From Homarus americanus (lineage: Eukaryota; Arthropoda; Malacostraca; Decapoda; Nephropidae), in assembly GCF_018991925.1 (NCBI RefSeq), contig NW_024754741.1, positions 1 through 64,000 on the forward strand: 64,000 bases of DNA. Reading direction: 5' to 3'. A model generated the notes under the pieces. It was not told the DNA's origin and did not search any database. It saw nothing but the letters and a program-made list of their open reading frames with translations. Shown in pieces: positions 1 through 11,605 of the stretch; the first letter of the stretch is position 1, and the number at the start of each line of letters is the position of its first letter. A program made the translations under genes and the position numbers.

Positions 1-1618
1 TCAAGGACAAAGTTGGCCTTAAAGTCAGGAGGGAGAATTGATAAATGGCAGTGAAGACATGAGCAAGCATTAAAACAGCTACTTTATCAGTTTTCACAGA
101 AGAAATTTGAGATGAAATTCCCGAGTGGAACTGATATTTAAGGAAAGGAAGAAGAGAAATTAAAGAATATCACTATCAGAAAAGAGGATGTTCTTAAGAA
201 GATAAATAAACTAAAGAAACACAAAATCCCCAGGGCCGAATGAAATTTTTTCTCGAGTCTTAAAGAGTGTAAGGAACAGATTAGCGGACCCTCGTAAACT
301 TATTTACAAAATCATTAGACACTGAGTTGTGCCAGATGAGGAAACAGGCGAATGTAGTAATCTATATTTAAAAGGAGACAGAGCATCAGCGTCAAATTAC
401 CGCCGATCAGTTTGACGTCAATAGTGGGAAATTTCTGAATTAATTATAGCAGATAGCATCCGATCGCATTTAGAGAAAAGCAAATTAATCTACGACTCTC
501 AACATGGGTTTACAAAGGAAATCTTGTCTAACAAATCTGCTAACGTTTTTAGGAAAGTCTTCGAGGTAGTAGATAATGACGAAAATTACGATGTTATTTA
601 CTTAGACTTCAAATCATCGATGAGTACCGCATCAGAGGCTTTGAGAAAAATTAAGGCTCATGGTATCGAGGGAAGTTTAAATTGATAAAATCATGGTTCA
701 CCGATAGAACGCAGAGGGTCAGCGTAGATGGTGTTAAATCTGAGGCTGTGTAACCAGTGGGGTTCCCTAGGGATCAGTTCTAGGCCCACTCTTGTTCATA
801 ATCTACATAAACGATTGACACTGGGATCAGCAGTGACATAAGCAAGTTTACGGATGACACCAAAATAGGCGGCAGATTAATTCAGGCAGGATGCAAATGC
901 ATTACAGGAGGATCTAAATAAACTGCAGGTGGTCTGAAATGGCAAATGAAATTCAACACCAGCAAGTGCAGCGTACTTAATATTGGAAGAACAAATACTT
1001 ATAATGTATACAGCCCGAACAACATCAACTCGAGAAGTCGACGGTGAAGAACCTAGGCACTTTAGGCCCGACCTACGGCCTAGAAACAGTGCGTTAATGT
1101 TCGAAATATAAAAACAGAGTATTGGGTTTTATATCTAGAAGTAAAGAGTGCAGAGGTCTTATTGCAACTATATCTTTGCGCGAGTTAGGCCGCACCTCGA
1201 TTATACGGTTCAGTTCTGGTGCCCCATTATAGAATGGATATAAATTCACCAGAGTCGGTGCAGCGAAGAATGACAAAAACATTCAGGGACTTAGAAACCT
1301 TCCATATCAGGATAGGTTAAAGAAACTTAACTTGCATTCCCAGAAAGACGAAGAGTGCGGGGAGATATGATAGAAGTATTTAAGTGGGTGAAAGGAATCA
1401 ATAAAGGGATATAGATAAAGTTTTATAATATCCGAGCAGGATAGGACTCGGAGCAACGGATTCAAGTTGGATAAGTTTAGGTTTAGGAGGAGGAAGAAAC
1501 TGGTTCACAAATAGGGTGGTGGACGAGGGAAAAGCTTTAGCAACTTTGTAGTAAGTGCGGAAACCCCTGAAAGTTTCAAAAGGAGGCTAGATAGATTCAT
1601 GGATGATAGAGAATTTGC
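1..1618 (+). mobile_element. CR1-like LINE, RT domain to C-terminus, decayed
   Basis: Remnant of the reverse-transcriptase half of a CR1/L2-type non-LTR retrotransposon, cut by the left window edge. Translating across frames gives the LINE RT blocks in order: a DSQHGFT block near 495, the motif A start YLDF near 600, the RTQRVSVDG block near 705, and FTDDT near 847 where an intact family member has FADDT. The C-terminal block with RPHLDYAVQFW follows near 1190. The copy at 52103-53360 is the same family and much better preserved. Against it this copy has many one- or two-base deletions, so no long frame survives. It stops near 1618 without the TTCTTATG tail, because a second CR1 fragment abuts it. 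Confidence 0.85.
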
Positions 1619-2564
1619 ACTAAATCCGATTGGGGTAACGTAACTAGTGGAGTATCCCAAGGCTCAGTACTTGGACTATTACTATTTATTATATACATAA
1701 ACGACATAGATGTAGGTGTAGACAGCAACATAAATAAATTTGCTGACGACACTAAAATAGGGCGTGTAATTAAATCTGACGAGGACTCCGCAAAGTTTCA
1801 GGAAGATCTAAACAAATTTTTAGCATGGTCTGAAAATTGGCAGAGGAAATTTAATGTGCACAAATGTAAAGTACTTAGTCTCGGAGATATAAATAGAGAA
1901 ACCAGATATCAGATGAACAACGTTGTTCCAGAGAAATCCGACTGAGAGAAAGATTTAGGAATAATGATAAGTAGGAATCTTAAACCAAGACAATAATGCG
2001 TATTTGCTCGAAACAAGGCTAACAGAGTACTTGAGTTCATATAAAGGAGTGTTAGTTACAAGACTTGTGAGACCTCACTTGGATTATGCGGTTCAGTTCT
2101 GGTCACCGTACTACAGAATGGATATAGAATCCCGAAAAAAAATTCAAAGGAGGGTGACAAGACTAATCGCGAGCATTAGGAACCTTGGGTAAAGAGACAG
2201 ATTAAAGCGTCTCAATTTGCACTCCCCCGAGAGACGTAGAGTGAGGGGCAATTTGATCGAGGTGTATAAATGGAAGTTAGGGTTAAACAAATGCAATGTA
2301 ACAAATCTATTCAAACTATCAAACCAGGAGCGAACTCCTAGTAATGGTTTTAAATAAGACAAATTTATATTTAGGCAAGAAATAGGTAAACACTGGTTTG
2401 GAAATAGAGTAGTGGATGAGTGGAACAAATTATCGAACTTCATCATTAACACGAACACGCTGGATAGCTTCAAATATAGGCTAGACGAACATATAAGCAA
2501 TAGGGGTTGAATGGGCTGCTTAGTATGGGTCAATAGGCCCGTTGTAGTTTCCTTTATTCTTATG
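1619..2564 (+). mobile_element. CR1-like LINE fragment, second subfamily, with 3' end
   Basis: A different CR1 subfamily, truncated at its 5' side inside the RT. It opens with the VSQGSVLG block near 1645, keeps FADDTK near 1738 and the conserved RPHLDYAVQFWSPYYRMD region at about 2070-2130. It ends with a short hairpin (2527-2540) and the repeat TTCTTATG at 2557-2564, the octamer style of CR1 3' ends. Stops and frameshifts interrupt it. The direct junction with the preceding CR1 copy suggests insertion into, or recombination with, that copy. Confidence 0.8.
2527..2540 (+). other. 3'-terminal hairpin of CR1 subfamily 2
   Basis: GGGTC(AATA)GGCCC forms a 5-bp stem with one G-U pair, 16 nt before the terminal TTCTTATG. 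L2/CR1-type elements are known to carry a 3' stem-loop read by their own reverse transcriptase. Two other CR1 copies here (22092-22104 and 53306-53319) have a stem at the equivalent place with different base pairs. Confidence 0.45.
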
Positions 2565-3589
2565 TCCTTATATGTCGCCGATTCTCCTATTTGTACAACA
2601 ACGTTACAGAATTATGTTGCATTGGTGTGGACTCGCCTCTTGTTCAATTGGAAGGTGAAAAAAAAAGTGTTTGTGTTGCTGTACTGTACCCAAAAAATCA
2701 GAGGAGAGCTTAGATAAACTAAGTGCTCTGTTCAAAAGTGGCAGTTCGATGTGTTTTGTGCAAGTTCAAACTCTTCCTTTGAATTTAGTGGCAGCAAAAT
2801 TCTATAACATAAGAGTGTAATTGCAAATGGAACAGGGGATGGGAAATTATCTAGATTCTAGAGCCAATAAAATGCGGCTGGAAGATCAAAATCGACATCC
2901 TTGTCCAAGTTGTGACTGACTCACTTGATGCACTTGTCGCGATGACTGTGACACAAAGTGCTGAAGCTACACAAAACGTGGACCTGAGTGTTCACTTTAG
3001 TCACTACCTTTCCTGGAGGACGAATATTTCTATTCAACGCTCAAATTTCGAAAGAAAGCTTTAGTAAACAAAATATGATTCCCTCTATAAATAATGAAAC
3101 AAACTTAGCAACATCTTACGAAAATATATTTATGGCTCATTTACCAGGTCTTAGGGCCTTTTTTCATGATTGCATTTAGAGATTTTATGCAGTGAATAAG
3201 GATCACAAGCATTTTAATAGGTTATGCAATCATAGTGTTAACAACATTAATTTTTTTCTTTTACACTCAATTAGAGAAACAGCACAAAATTGTATTTTTT
3301 GCACACAAATAACTACTGGTATGCAAAAAATTAATAGTTAAAAAAATACAAGTTCAAAATTGTACAACTATACCAAAACTTAATTGTCTTACCACGTTTG
3401 TAGGTCATTGCGACCTAATCTAACCTAATATTCCTTACTTCTTACTAGATATTTTGGTATTGGTTGACCAAGTTGTTCCTATTTCATATTTCTCTCAAAC
3501 GCACTACATTAAACATGCACCAGGCATATAACTGTCTTAATAACATGAATAGAATCTTGCCTGTTGCAGAGGTAAACCCATTTCTTCAT
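2565..3589. other. AT-rich DNA, no gene seen
   Basis: Only short chance open frames occur on both strands. I see no splice-bounded exon, transposon motif or RNA gene in this stretch. Confidence 0.5.
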
Positions 3590-4470
3590 GAGACAATACA
3601 TATTAGTGTTTATAATGAGACAATACATGATGGTGTTTATAATGAGATGATACATGTTGTTTACAATGAGATGATACATGTTGGTGTTTATAATGAGATG
3701 ATACATGATGGTGTTTATAATGATATGATACATGTTGGTGTTTATAATGAGATGATGCATGTTGGTGTTTATAATGAGATGATGCATGTTGGTGTTTATA
3801 ATGAGATGATACATGTTGGTGTTTATAATGAGACAATGCATGATGGTGTTTATAATGAGATGATACATGTTGTTTACAATGAGATGATACATGTTGGTGT
3901 TTATAATGAGATGATACATGTTGATGTTTATAATGAGATGATACATGATGGTGTTTATAATGATATGATACATGTTGGTGTTTATAATGAGATGATGCAT
4001 GTTGGTGTTTATAATGAGATGATGCATGTTGGTGTTTATAATGAGATGATACATGTTGTTTACGATGAGATGATACATGATGGTGTTTATAATGAGATGA
4101 TGCATGTTGGTGTTTATAATGAGATGATGCATGTTGGTGTTTATAATGAGATGATACATGATGGTGTTTATAATGAGATGATGCATGTTGGTGTTTATAA
4201 TGAGATGATGCATGTTAGTGTTTATAATGAGATGATACATGTTGGTGTTTATAATGAGATGATGCATGTTGGTGTTTATAATGAGATGATGCATGTTGGT
4301 GTTTATAATGAGATGATACATGTTGGTGTTTATAATGAGATGATACATGATGGTGTTTATAATGAGATGATGCATGTTGGTGTTTATAATGAGATGATGC
4401 ATGTTGGTGTTTATAATGAGATGATACATGTTGGTGTTTATAATGAGATGATACGTGTTGGTGTTTACAG
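3590..4470 (+). repeat. 27-bp minisatellite, with 24-bp variants
   Basis: About 32 tandem copies of a 27-bp unit read as MIHVGVYNE on the + strand. A 24-bp variant lacking one codon (MIHVVYNE) recurs. The 24-bp variant appears at 3661 and 3874, a spacing of 213 bp (seven 27-mers plus one 24-mer), so a higher-order unit has been duplicated; a further copy at 4060 is one 27-mer closer. Because the unit is a multiple of three, long frames stay open on both strands (+ 3464-4555, - 3509-4531). I read these as by-products of the repeat, not as genes. Confidence 0.95.
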
Positions 4471-5949
4471 AGGAATCAGTAAGTCGGTAGTTTTCTTTAC
4501 CTCTGATCTCATCATTATCAATTTCTCCCAAAAATTCAGTGACACAAAAGTATAACTCTCGTCAAGGTTTGAGGGGGTCTATATGACTTAAAAACAGCAG
4601 ACATAAATTATTTTGCAGTTTTGGGTCATGGAATATTTTGACATAGGGTACGGTACAGTACCTATATATTTACTGAAGCATTGCAAGAAGTGATTATTTT
4701 CTGTACTAAAATGTACCTGTTTGGTAGTACGGCATTTTCATTGTTGTTCTTTAGGGATGGGGCAAACAAGGCCAATGGTAGGGAACCCTGTGAAAGACCT
4801 ATTGAATAAACTTACAAGTGGCATAGCCACCAAACCGAACTTTCCTAATTAGGTGGTATTTTTAGATTTTATCTTTTTTGATTATTACATTAAAACATGT
4901 TGTGCTATTATCAACAGCATTTAAAGCTGAGTTACACCATCTTCAAGAGGTGGCACCTTCTATATGATTGAATGGATGTGGTGAGGGCATGTGGTACTGA
5001 AAGTTATTAACATTGCACTTGTATTGCTGGACTGGGAGAAGTGTGTAACCATGTTGTTACACTGCTTTTTAGGGTGGAAATGTGTGCTATGTTTGGACTT
5101 ACCAAAATGTCACAGCCTCGTTGCCATGCATGTAACTGTAATTTCAGACATTAACAAAATGCAGTAGTCCTTTCCTAAAAGGTTAAAAGGTTTAGTAGCT
5201 TAAGTGCCCCTTACTGCCCTTCGATCTTGATATTTGGGTATGAAAAAGAATATAATTCCTAAACCTGTATCATCCTGTTTGTGCAGCCTTTTACCATACA
5301 ACTATTTACCATAGCAAAAACCAATAGGATATAAAAGGAAGCTGAAAAGCAGATGCACCATGAAGATCTGCGTAGAATATTACCAGATCCGACGCCGCAT
5401 TACCTGTTGTGTTGGGACGCGGGCTGTCCACCTTTTCCTGCTTACAGTTCGGAAAGTAAACAAATCGTTACGCCACATGTTAACACTCTTATAGCAACGT
5501 ATCTTAAAACAATTTTTTTTTCAGCTAGGGATAAAGTCAAACGAGCTCAATTAAATTTAGTTGAATTTAGTTACATTTAACTTAAGAATTCATATTAAGT
5601 TGTGAGTTGCTTGGTCAATCTGTCCGTGCGTGGTGGTGAGGCAACAAAAAGTTGCAACTTGACTTTTAGCCAGAGCTATAAAGAACAGTGGTTATGTGAG
5701 GCGGATAGGTGGAGTTTACGAGGGTGTGAGTACAGATGTGAGTCGGCCAGGTAAAACATTCTGCTCACCTACAGTATTACCTTCTTAATGACAATAGTTA
5801 GAAAAAATAGCTCATCCAGTAAAGGTTAGTTTAGGTTGATTTTAACAATAAAATTCGCCGTTAAAAACATTCTCCGCTTTGTATGTTGGCCTTGGCCAGA
5901 CTCCGCCTTGGTCTGCAGTAGCTCCTCCCACCGTTTGCAGTCGTCTGGG
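4471..5949. other. No recognised gene; weak promoter-like motif
   Basis: Mostly AT-rich single-copy DNA. A CCAAT (5321-5325) and TATAAAAG (5330-5337) pair stands just before an unrecognised 75-codon frame (5353-5580), but its ATG would lie upstream of the start site that this TATA predicts. I do not call a gene here. Confidence 0.4.
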
Positions 5950-5957
5950 TATAAAAG
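5950..5957 (+). promoter_or_regulatory. TATA box of the inferred CSP-like gene
   Basis: TATAAAAG, with a predicted start site near 5980 and an initiator-like TTCAGT at 5991-5996. About 50 nt downstream of the predicted start is a strong splice donor (GTGAGT, 6034-6039). The spacing and the donor fit a Pol II promoter with a very short first exon. Linking it to the CSP-like exons at 12.5 kb is inference. Confidence 0.5.
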
Positions 5958-5979
5958 CAAAGGGGCTACGTTCTGGACA

Positions 5980-6033
5980 CACAATTTATTTTCAGTCGGG
6001 CAAGTGTGTGTGAGTCAACATTACTGTCAACAT
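5980..6033 (+). other. Inferred exon 1 (5' UTR plus AT of split ATG), CSP-like gene
   Basis: The predicted transcript start is about 30 bp after the TATA box. The exon would end in CAACAT immediately before GTGAGT. The acceptor at 12557-12558 is followed by G and an open frame, so splicing makes AT+G, a start codon divided by a 6.5-kb intron. The reading frame then adds MRGVTL in front of the internal ATG at 12575, giving a signal peptide with a positive N-terminus. The frame agreement supports the model, but no transcript is available. Another exon, or use of the ATG at 12575 alone, is possible. Confidence 0.45.
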
Positions 6034-6282
6034 GTGAGTATATTTGTTACCCTATTTGGACCCGGACACATAATAACATTAATAAACACAAATGTGTTTC
6101 ATTTCTTACGTCTGCACTCGAAGACTCGAAACTTATTTATTTACAAGTCACTGAAATTTTTTAACACGCAAGGTTCATATATCACATCCTGCCGTAAACT
6201 GTACCTGATAATATGCTAAAACAGTTCAACGGTTTACTAAGTCGACTAAAACTCGACCCACAGCCAACTCTGTTAACTCCTG

Positions 6283-6993
6283 CTCCGTGTGACAATCGAA
6301 CCTGCTACTTTGTGTCCCGTGTGATAACCGACCTTCTACTCGGTATCCCGTGTGATAGCCGAACATACTATTTTGTGTCGTCCCGTGTGATAGCCGAACT
6401 TGCTACTCCGTATCCCGTGTGATAGCCGAACATACTATTTTGTGTACCATATGATAGCCGAACTTGCTACTGTTCCGTGTGATAGCCGACCTGCAGCTGT
6501 GTCCCGTGTGATAGCCGACCTGCAGCTGTGCCCCGTGTGATAACCGACCTTCTACTCGGTGTCCCGTGTGATAGCCGACCTTCTACTCGGTGTCCCGTGT
6601 GATAGCCGAACTTGATACTCCGTATCCCGTGTGATAGCCGAACATACTATTTTGTGTCGTCCCGTGTGATAGCCGAACTTGCTACTCCGTATCCCGTGTG
6701 ATAGCCGAACATACTATTTTGTGTACCATATGATAGCCGAACTTGCTACTGTTCCGTGTGATAGCCGACCTGCAGCTGTGTCCCGTGTGATAGCCGACCT
6801 GCAGCTGTGCCCCGTGTGATAACCGACCTTCTACTCGGTGTCCCGTGTGATAGCCGACCTTCTACTCGGTGTCCCGTGTGATAGCCGAACTTGATACTCC
6901 GTATCCCGTGTGATAGCCGAACATACTATTTTGTGTCGTCCCGTGTGATAGCCGAACTTGCTACTCTGTGTCCCGTGTGATAGCAAGGCACGC
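6283..6993 (+). repeat. Tandem array with 279-bp higher-order repeat
   Basis: Units of roughly 24-33 bp share the core CCCGTGTGATAGCCGAAC. Variants follow the same order every 279 bp: the marker GAACATACTATTTTG followed by TGTCGTC begins at 6361, 6640 and 6919. The two full 279-bp copies read the same by eye. The array sits about 250 bp after the inferred first exon, inside its intron. No function is visible. Confidence 0.95.
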
Positions 6994-7360
6994 TGTAATG
7001 TTAGCTGAGCACGTTGCATTGTCAGCAGGATATTATGTAATTTTGGCATAGTTTTTTATAGTATTGGCAAAGTACGTTGCCGTGTTGATAGCATTATTTT
7101 TTGCAGTGCTGTCAGTGTGCACAGGCAATCGACCCACAACGGGCCAGGACACGCCGTTGATTTCACAGTGAACGCTGCTTTGTTGGTAGGGTAAGTTCTC
7201 ATTTTACCTAGGCAGGCATTGTTGTTGAACTGTTTTGTTGGCAGGGCAACCTGTACTATGTACAGTAGCTAACAGAGTTAACACTCTTTAATGTAATGTA
7301 CAATAGCTAACCGGGTTGACAATAGTGTTGACACGACACTCTATAATGTAGTATTTATTT
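6994..7360 (+). repeat. Degenerate tandem repeat, left part
   Basis: Diverged units of about 24 bp around GGCACGCTGTAATGTTAG-type sequence. The segment near 7294-7340 (ACAATAGCTAACCGGGTTGA) closely matches 8807-8830. One array therefore seems to have been split by the LINE material at 7.37-8.80 kb. Confidence 0.6.
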
Positions 7361-7689
7361 TTTCTTTTATTTGCCCTGCGAGAAGGCTAGTTTATTGGGC
7401 ACCCGTAATATCCTGTGCAGGGCGAAGCGCAGAAGCATTTACAGCACCCAACAGGGAAGCATGCGGAGTTCATGCTTGCCTTCTTGACTCATGCGGGTGC
7501 CTGAAGGGCCATGGATTATGTCAGCAAGTTACGAATACATAAAGTGACAAGGTGGGTGTGTGGCAAGTCTCTAATAAGTAAAGTCTGAAGGAGGAGGGTT
7601 ATTTGGTCAGTAGGAACGGGTTTTAGTGACAGCTGGGGCCTGTGCTGTGGTAGGATAGTGGTGGGAGTGGAGGGGAGCACGTAGGCATT

Positions 7690-8760
7690 GACAGAATTAA
7701 GGGACAAACCATTTAGTCTGTGTGTGATGACGTGTGCATCGGTAGTTGCAGCGACGAGCAGGAGGTCGAGAAGTTGATAGGGGATGTCCTTCCTGACGGA
7801 TGTATGTAGTCAATATGCATATCATCGGTATGGGCCAACGGCGCGAAGAGCTGTAGTGGGAGGGGGGGGGGGATCCCGCGTCCCCTGGTCCAGCAATGAG
7901 CCCTGGTGAAGACAGTCCAGAGACAGGAGTAGAGTTGGCCTGTGGAGGGTGGACAGGCTGAGGCACGGAATAGACATGGTCAGGGTGAGGGGATGAGTCA
8001 GGCCGACGCTCGAGGAGAGCAGAGCGAGCACACTGGGACAAGACCGGAGGGTGCCGTGGCAGCAGTGACAGCCAGCAGCGGTGAGGGAGGCTGTGGGTAT
8101 GTAAGGCTCACAGAGGACACCATGCGGCGTTGTAGGTCGGTGTTGACGGCAAGTAGGGATCCAAAGAGATACTCAACACGGCTCTCTAGTTAGCGAAGGA
8201 GGGACATGAACCGTGTCACCAAGCCGGAGGAGAGTTGGGGGAGGAGGTCACAGGTGGTAGGACTGGGTCTGGCAGCGTCAGAACAGAGACAGGGAGGAGA
8301 CCAAGGAACATCAGCATGGAGTTGAGTTGGGCGCCGGAGGTGGAGGTAACGGTGGAGGATGACGTGCTGCAGCAAGTTGAGGCCATGCCGGGGCAGGTGA
8401 GTCCCGGGGCAGAGAGGGGAAGGTGGAGGGATAAGAAAAGAAGGGCTGCCCAATAGATGTCAGAAGGACGTTTGGGGCAATACCGGGAGTCAGTATGGTG
8501 CTAGCCATGACAATTGCAGCACCCTTTGTTCGACTACCAGGACCACACCACCGTCCGTCAAGATTAGTCTCTGATTCTCTGAGCACAGACGGCGGAGTGA
8601 TGGTTATATGAACAGAAACAACTCTAGGACGATTACGTCGACAGCAGGCGGTGATGGTGTGACCCCAATGGTAACAGACAACACAAAAAGCAGGCCAGAG
8701 ATGATAGGGCTCTGCATAAATTGACGGGTGGATTGGGTGGGATTCAACAGTCGTTGGGCA
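7690..8760 (-). pseudogene. LINE ORF1 (gag-like) remnant with CCHC zinc knuckle
   Basis: On the minus strand a proline-rich, frame-broken reading runs from about 8760 down to 7690. Near its start (about 8695-8644) it has CVVCYHWGHTITACC, which fits the retroelement nucleic-acid-binding knuckle C-x2-C-x4-H-x4-C. The open pieces (8586-8311, 8453-8190, 8041-7697) lie in different frames, so the copy has suffered indels. The low-complexity proline- and serine-rich remainder is typical of LINE ORF1 proteins of Jockey or I type. No EN or RT belonging to it is adjacent. The assignment rests mainly on the knuckle. Confidence 0.5.
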
Positions 8761-8801
8761 CTCCCTCCCCTTCCATTTAACAACTACGGTGGCTTGTGGG
8801 G

Positions 8802-9050
8802 AATGTACAATAGCTAACAGGGTTCACTATAGTGTTGGCAGGACACGGTGCTGCTTTGACAATGGACGCTGTTGCGTTGGTTGAATAAAGTCTCGTATTG
8901 CTAAAGCATGGTGTAATTTTGGCAGGACATTCTGTAGTGTATCCTGAAAATGCTGTAGTTGTAACAGGACACCCTATAGTACTAGCAAGGCACGCTGTAG
9001 TACCAGCAGTGCACGTTGTGGTGCTGGTAGGACATGCTGTAGTGCTATCT
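8802..9050 (+). repeat. Degenerate ~24-bp tandem repeat, right part
   Basis: Units resembling GGCAGGACACGCTGTAGTG repeat with point changes and small indels, continuing the array that begins near 6994. No coding meaning is seen. Confidence 0.6.
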
Positions 9051-9059
9051 TTTTTTTTT

Positions 9060-9135
9060 CTTTTTTTTTTACGGGCATTAGCCCACCCGGACACAGGTCA
9101 AACGACCCACAACGGGGCCTGAGGGGTGAAAAAAA
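9060..9135 (-). repeat. Dispersed repeat tail (SINE/LINE-like 3' end)
   Basis: Read on the minus strand this gives GGTGGGCTAAT-GCCCGTAAAA followed by A/T homopolymer. Related text occurs at 11530-11605 and 38990-39060 (GCCCTGGTGGGCTAATCCC). It is a dispersed repeat end, family not named. Confidence 0.6.
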
Positions 9136-9244
9136 ACAGAAAGAAATTGAAAATAGAGAAGAAAAGGGTTATACTGTGTTAATCTACACCACGAAGATGC
9201 CGGAAAAACAGATTTTTAAATTGAGACAGATTATATATAAGTAT

Positions 9245-9800
9245 GGAAACACTAAATATTAAAGTCACCCTGTATTATTGTTTCACAATCGGTACCAATA
9301 CTTGATAAAATCTTGGCAAAATGATCCACAAACTGACTATCGTTAGGTGAGCGGTAGAGTGTGCCTACTAGGATAGGTTAAGTTTTGGGTAACAATATTT
9401 CGAGCCATAGGCCCTCTAATTGTCACCATCTAAGGCAGATCTAAGGTTGCAGGCCAAGTCTTTTTTTATTTAAGCATAAACACCGCCCTTAGGTGTGTTT
9501 CTGTCAAGACGTTGCACATTGTATCCTTCTATTTTTTATTTCCTAATTTGTGACTGTTACCCAACCACGACTCAGAGTTGTAGAATATGGCAGCCATTGT
9601 TTAAGAAGCTAGAATTCTGACTTACGACATATTTGGCAGCATTGATTTTGAATTTATATGCACATTTGAAACACTGAAAATTATCAAACTCGCAGTCTGT
9701 TGGTGTGTTTGATGGTGCTAGTGGTAGAGACTGTCGAGCATTTATGCATGTCCTACACACAAAGTCGGAAATTGGGTCACTAGATGACAGATTGTCATAT
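9245..9800 (-). pseudogene. LINE endonuclease-domain remnant
   Basis: From about 9375 to 9245 the minus strand reads LVGTLYRSPNDSQFVDHFAK, then IIQGDFNI. This is the APE-endonuclease signature of LINEs (YRSP, then GDFN). Further upstream (9760-9572) is a cysteine-containing stretch (CRTC, CFKC) like the segment preceding EN in some Jockey/CR1-group ORF2 proteins, and GGVYAYIKKDL is visible near 9490. Stops and shifts break it up. RT is absent. Confidence 0.7.
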
Positions 9801-9989
9801 TCTTTCTCTTTTCATGAGTGTAAATCTTTCATACACTTATTCTTCAAACAAATTACACCTTATAACACGGCTCCGACTATTCATTTCTTTTGTACAATAC
9901 AGTACATACACTCTGAGACGCCTAGGTCGTTTTTTAGGTGGTTTTGTTACCTTTAATGTGAGGTCCTAATGACGGGTAGCAGGTGGAGG

Positions 9990-10445
9990 GACTGCTGTTG
10001 CTCACCTACCCCCGGTAATGGATTGGGTGATATTGACGTCGTCGTGTTGGCGGGTGGCGGGAGGCTGGCGCCTGGCGGGTGGCGGTGACTGGCAGGTGGC
10101 GGAGGCTGGCGGGAAGCTGGTGGGTACCACCTTCTGGCCCACCACCGCGCTGTCGGTTGGTGGGTGTTTTCCTCCCTGTAGCACTACCGAGGCTGGTTGT
10201 GTTGGTGGGTGACGGGTGATTGCTTCCTGATGCCGGCAGAAGATTGATAAGTATCGCCTGCTCCCCCGCCGCGGTGTTGAGTGGCGGGTGTTCGCCCTGC
10301 AGGACTTGCGAGGAGACGCTGGGAATGGTTCACCTACCGGAGTAAGTGTTGAATTGATTAATGATGCTGTCGCAAGTCGCAGATCACTGATGATGATGCT
10401 ATTATAGTGGTCCTGTGTTCGGTGTAGTAACAAAGGAGTAGTCAT
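9990..10445. other. GC-rich degenerate repeat, no gene called
   Basis: G-rich GGTGGCGGGAGGCTGGCG-like motifs repeat imperfectly between about 10040 and 10330. The open frame on the minus strand here (147 codons, rich in P, S, T and R) looks like a consequence of composition. A CpG-rich regulatory patch cannot be excluded. Confidence 0.4.
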
Positions 10446-10782
10446 TGTTTGGAGTTACTTTTACTATTGTTGCACAGTTGTTGTGGAATTCATTGTAGAT
10501 TATTATGTTGACATTAAAACTTTTTGATAGGACTTGTGGGACGAGATCCCCAAATAGTGAGTTGTACTGTCTGTGTTGTAAGTACTTGTATAGTTGATGT
10601 TGTAGCTGTGACCTCTGCTGGTATACCTGTTGGTAGAGGTTGTCGTTAGATATACTGCAGTTTCTTCATATATATTATTCTGTACATCCCCAAGTTCAAA
10701 TTTATGTTCACTTTGCATCTGGTTGTGAAAGAGTGCTAGGAATGCATGTAACAAACAGTGTCATTTGCTGGTTGATTGTTCT
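10446..10782. other. Unassigned DNA
   Basis: No gene, transposon motif or tandem repeat was recognised. Confidence 0.4.
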
Positions 10783-10906
10783 AGCCGCCACCTGTAGGTA
10801 GCAGGCAGTTATTAGCCGCCACCTGTAGGTAGCAGGCAGTTATTAGCCGCCACCTGTAGGTAGCAGGCAGTTATTAGTCACCACCTGTAGGTAACAGGCA
10901 GTTATC
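10783..10906 (+). repeat. 31-bp tandem repeat, four copies
   Basis: Copies start at 10783, 10814, 10845 and 10876. The core is CCACCTGTAGGTAGCAGG. The first three copies are nearly identical; the fourth has point changes. Confidence 0.95.
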
Positions 10907-10907
10907 A

Positions 10908-11100
10908 AACAGGGAGGTACTACCGCCTGGGAAGATATTGGAAGCATAATGTGTTGTCTAATGGTAGACCCTGCTGCCATATGGTATCACAAAAAATGTG
11001 ACCAAGTTCCAGATTGCTGATCTGACTTTCTACCCCATTTACACACAATTGCAGGGTCTCAATTGTTTCTCTTACTTTTGACAACACAACATACATATAT
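10908..11100 (+). repeat. Dispersed repeat shared with 38636-38850
   Basis: A block beginning CAAACAGGGAGGTACTACC and passing GGAAGATATTGGAAGCATAA is closely matched at 38636-38850, where it follows the C-terminus of a CR1-type ORF2. In both places an (ATT)n tract follows. I read this as the 3' UTR of that LINE family in a copy truncated to its tail. Confidence 0.7.
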
Positions 11101-11150
11101 AGTTTCTCACTATTGATATTTTTTTTTAATTCTTGTATTTATTTATGGTC

Positions 11151-11529
<379 letters not shown>

Positions 11530-11605
11530 TTTCGCCCCCCAGGCCTTGATGTGGGTCATTAACCTGTGCCCTGGTGGGCTAATCCCGTAAAAAAAGAGAA
11601 AAAAA
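11530..11605 (+). repeat. Dispersed repeat tail, second copy
   Basis: GCCCTGGTGGGCTAATCCC (about 11567-11585) then an A-rich tail, preceded by CCAGGCCTTGATGTGGGTCA. It matches the reverse of 9060-9135 and the tail at 38990-39060. In each + strand copy it directly follows the ATT tract. Confidence 0.65.

Noticed and set aside
3464..4555. 363-codon + frame and 340-codon - frame
   Set aside because: Both are open because the underlying unit is 27 bp and contains no stop; no domain or start context supports a gene.
5321..5580. CCAAT/TATAAAAG promoter with a 75-codon gene
   Set aside because: The ATG at 5353 lies only about 20 bp after the TATA box, upstream of the predicted start site, and the product is unrecognised.
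6283..6993. CRISPR-like repeat-spacer structure
   Set aside because: Units are contiguous with no unique spacers, and the surrounding DNA is eukaryotic.
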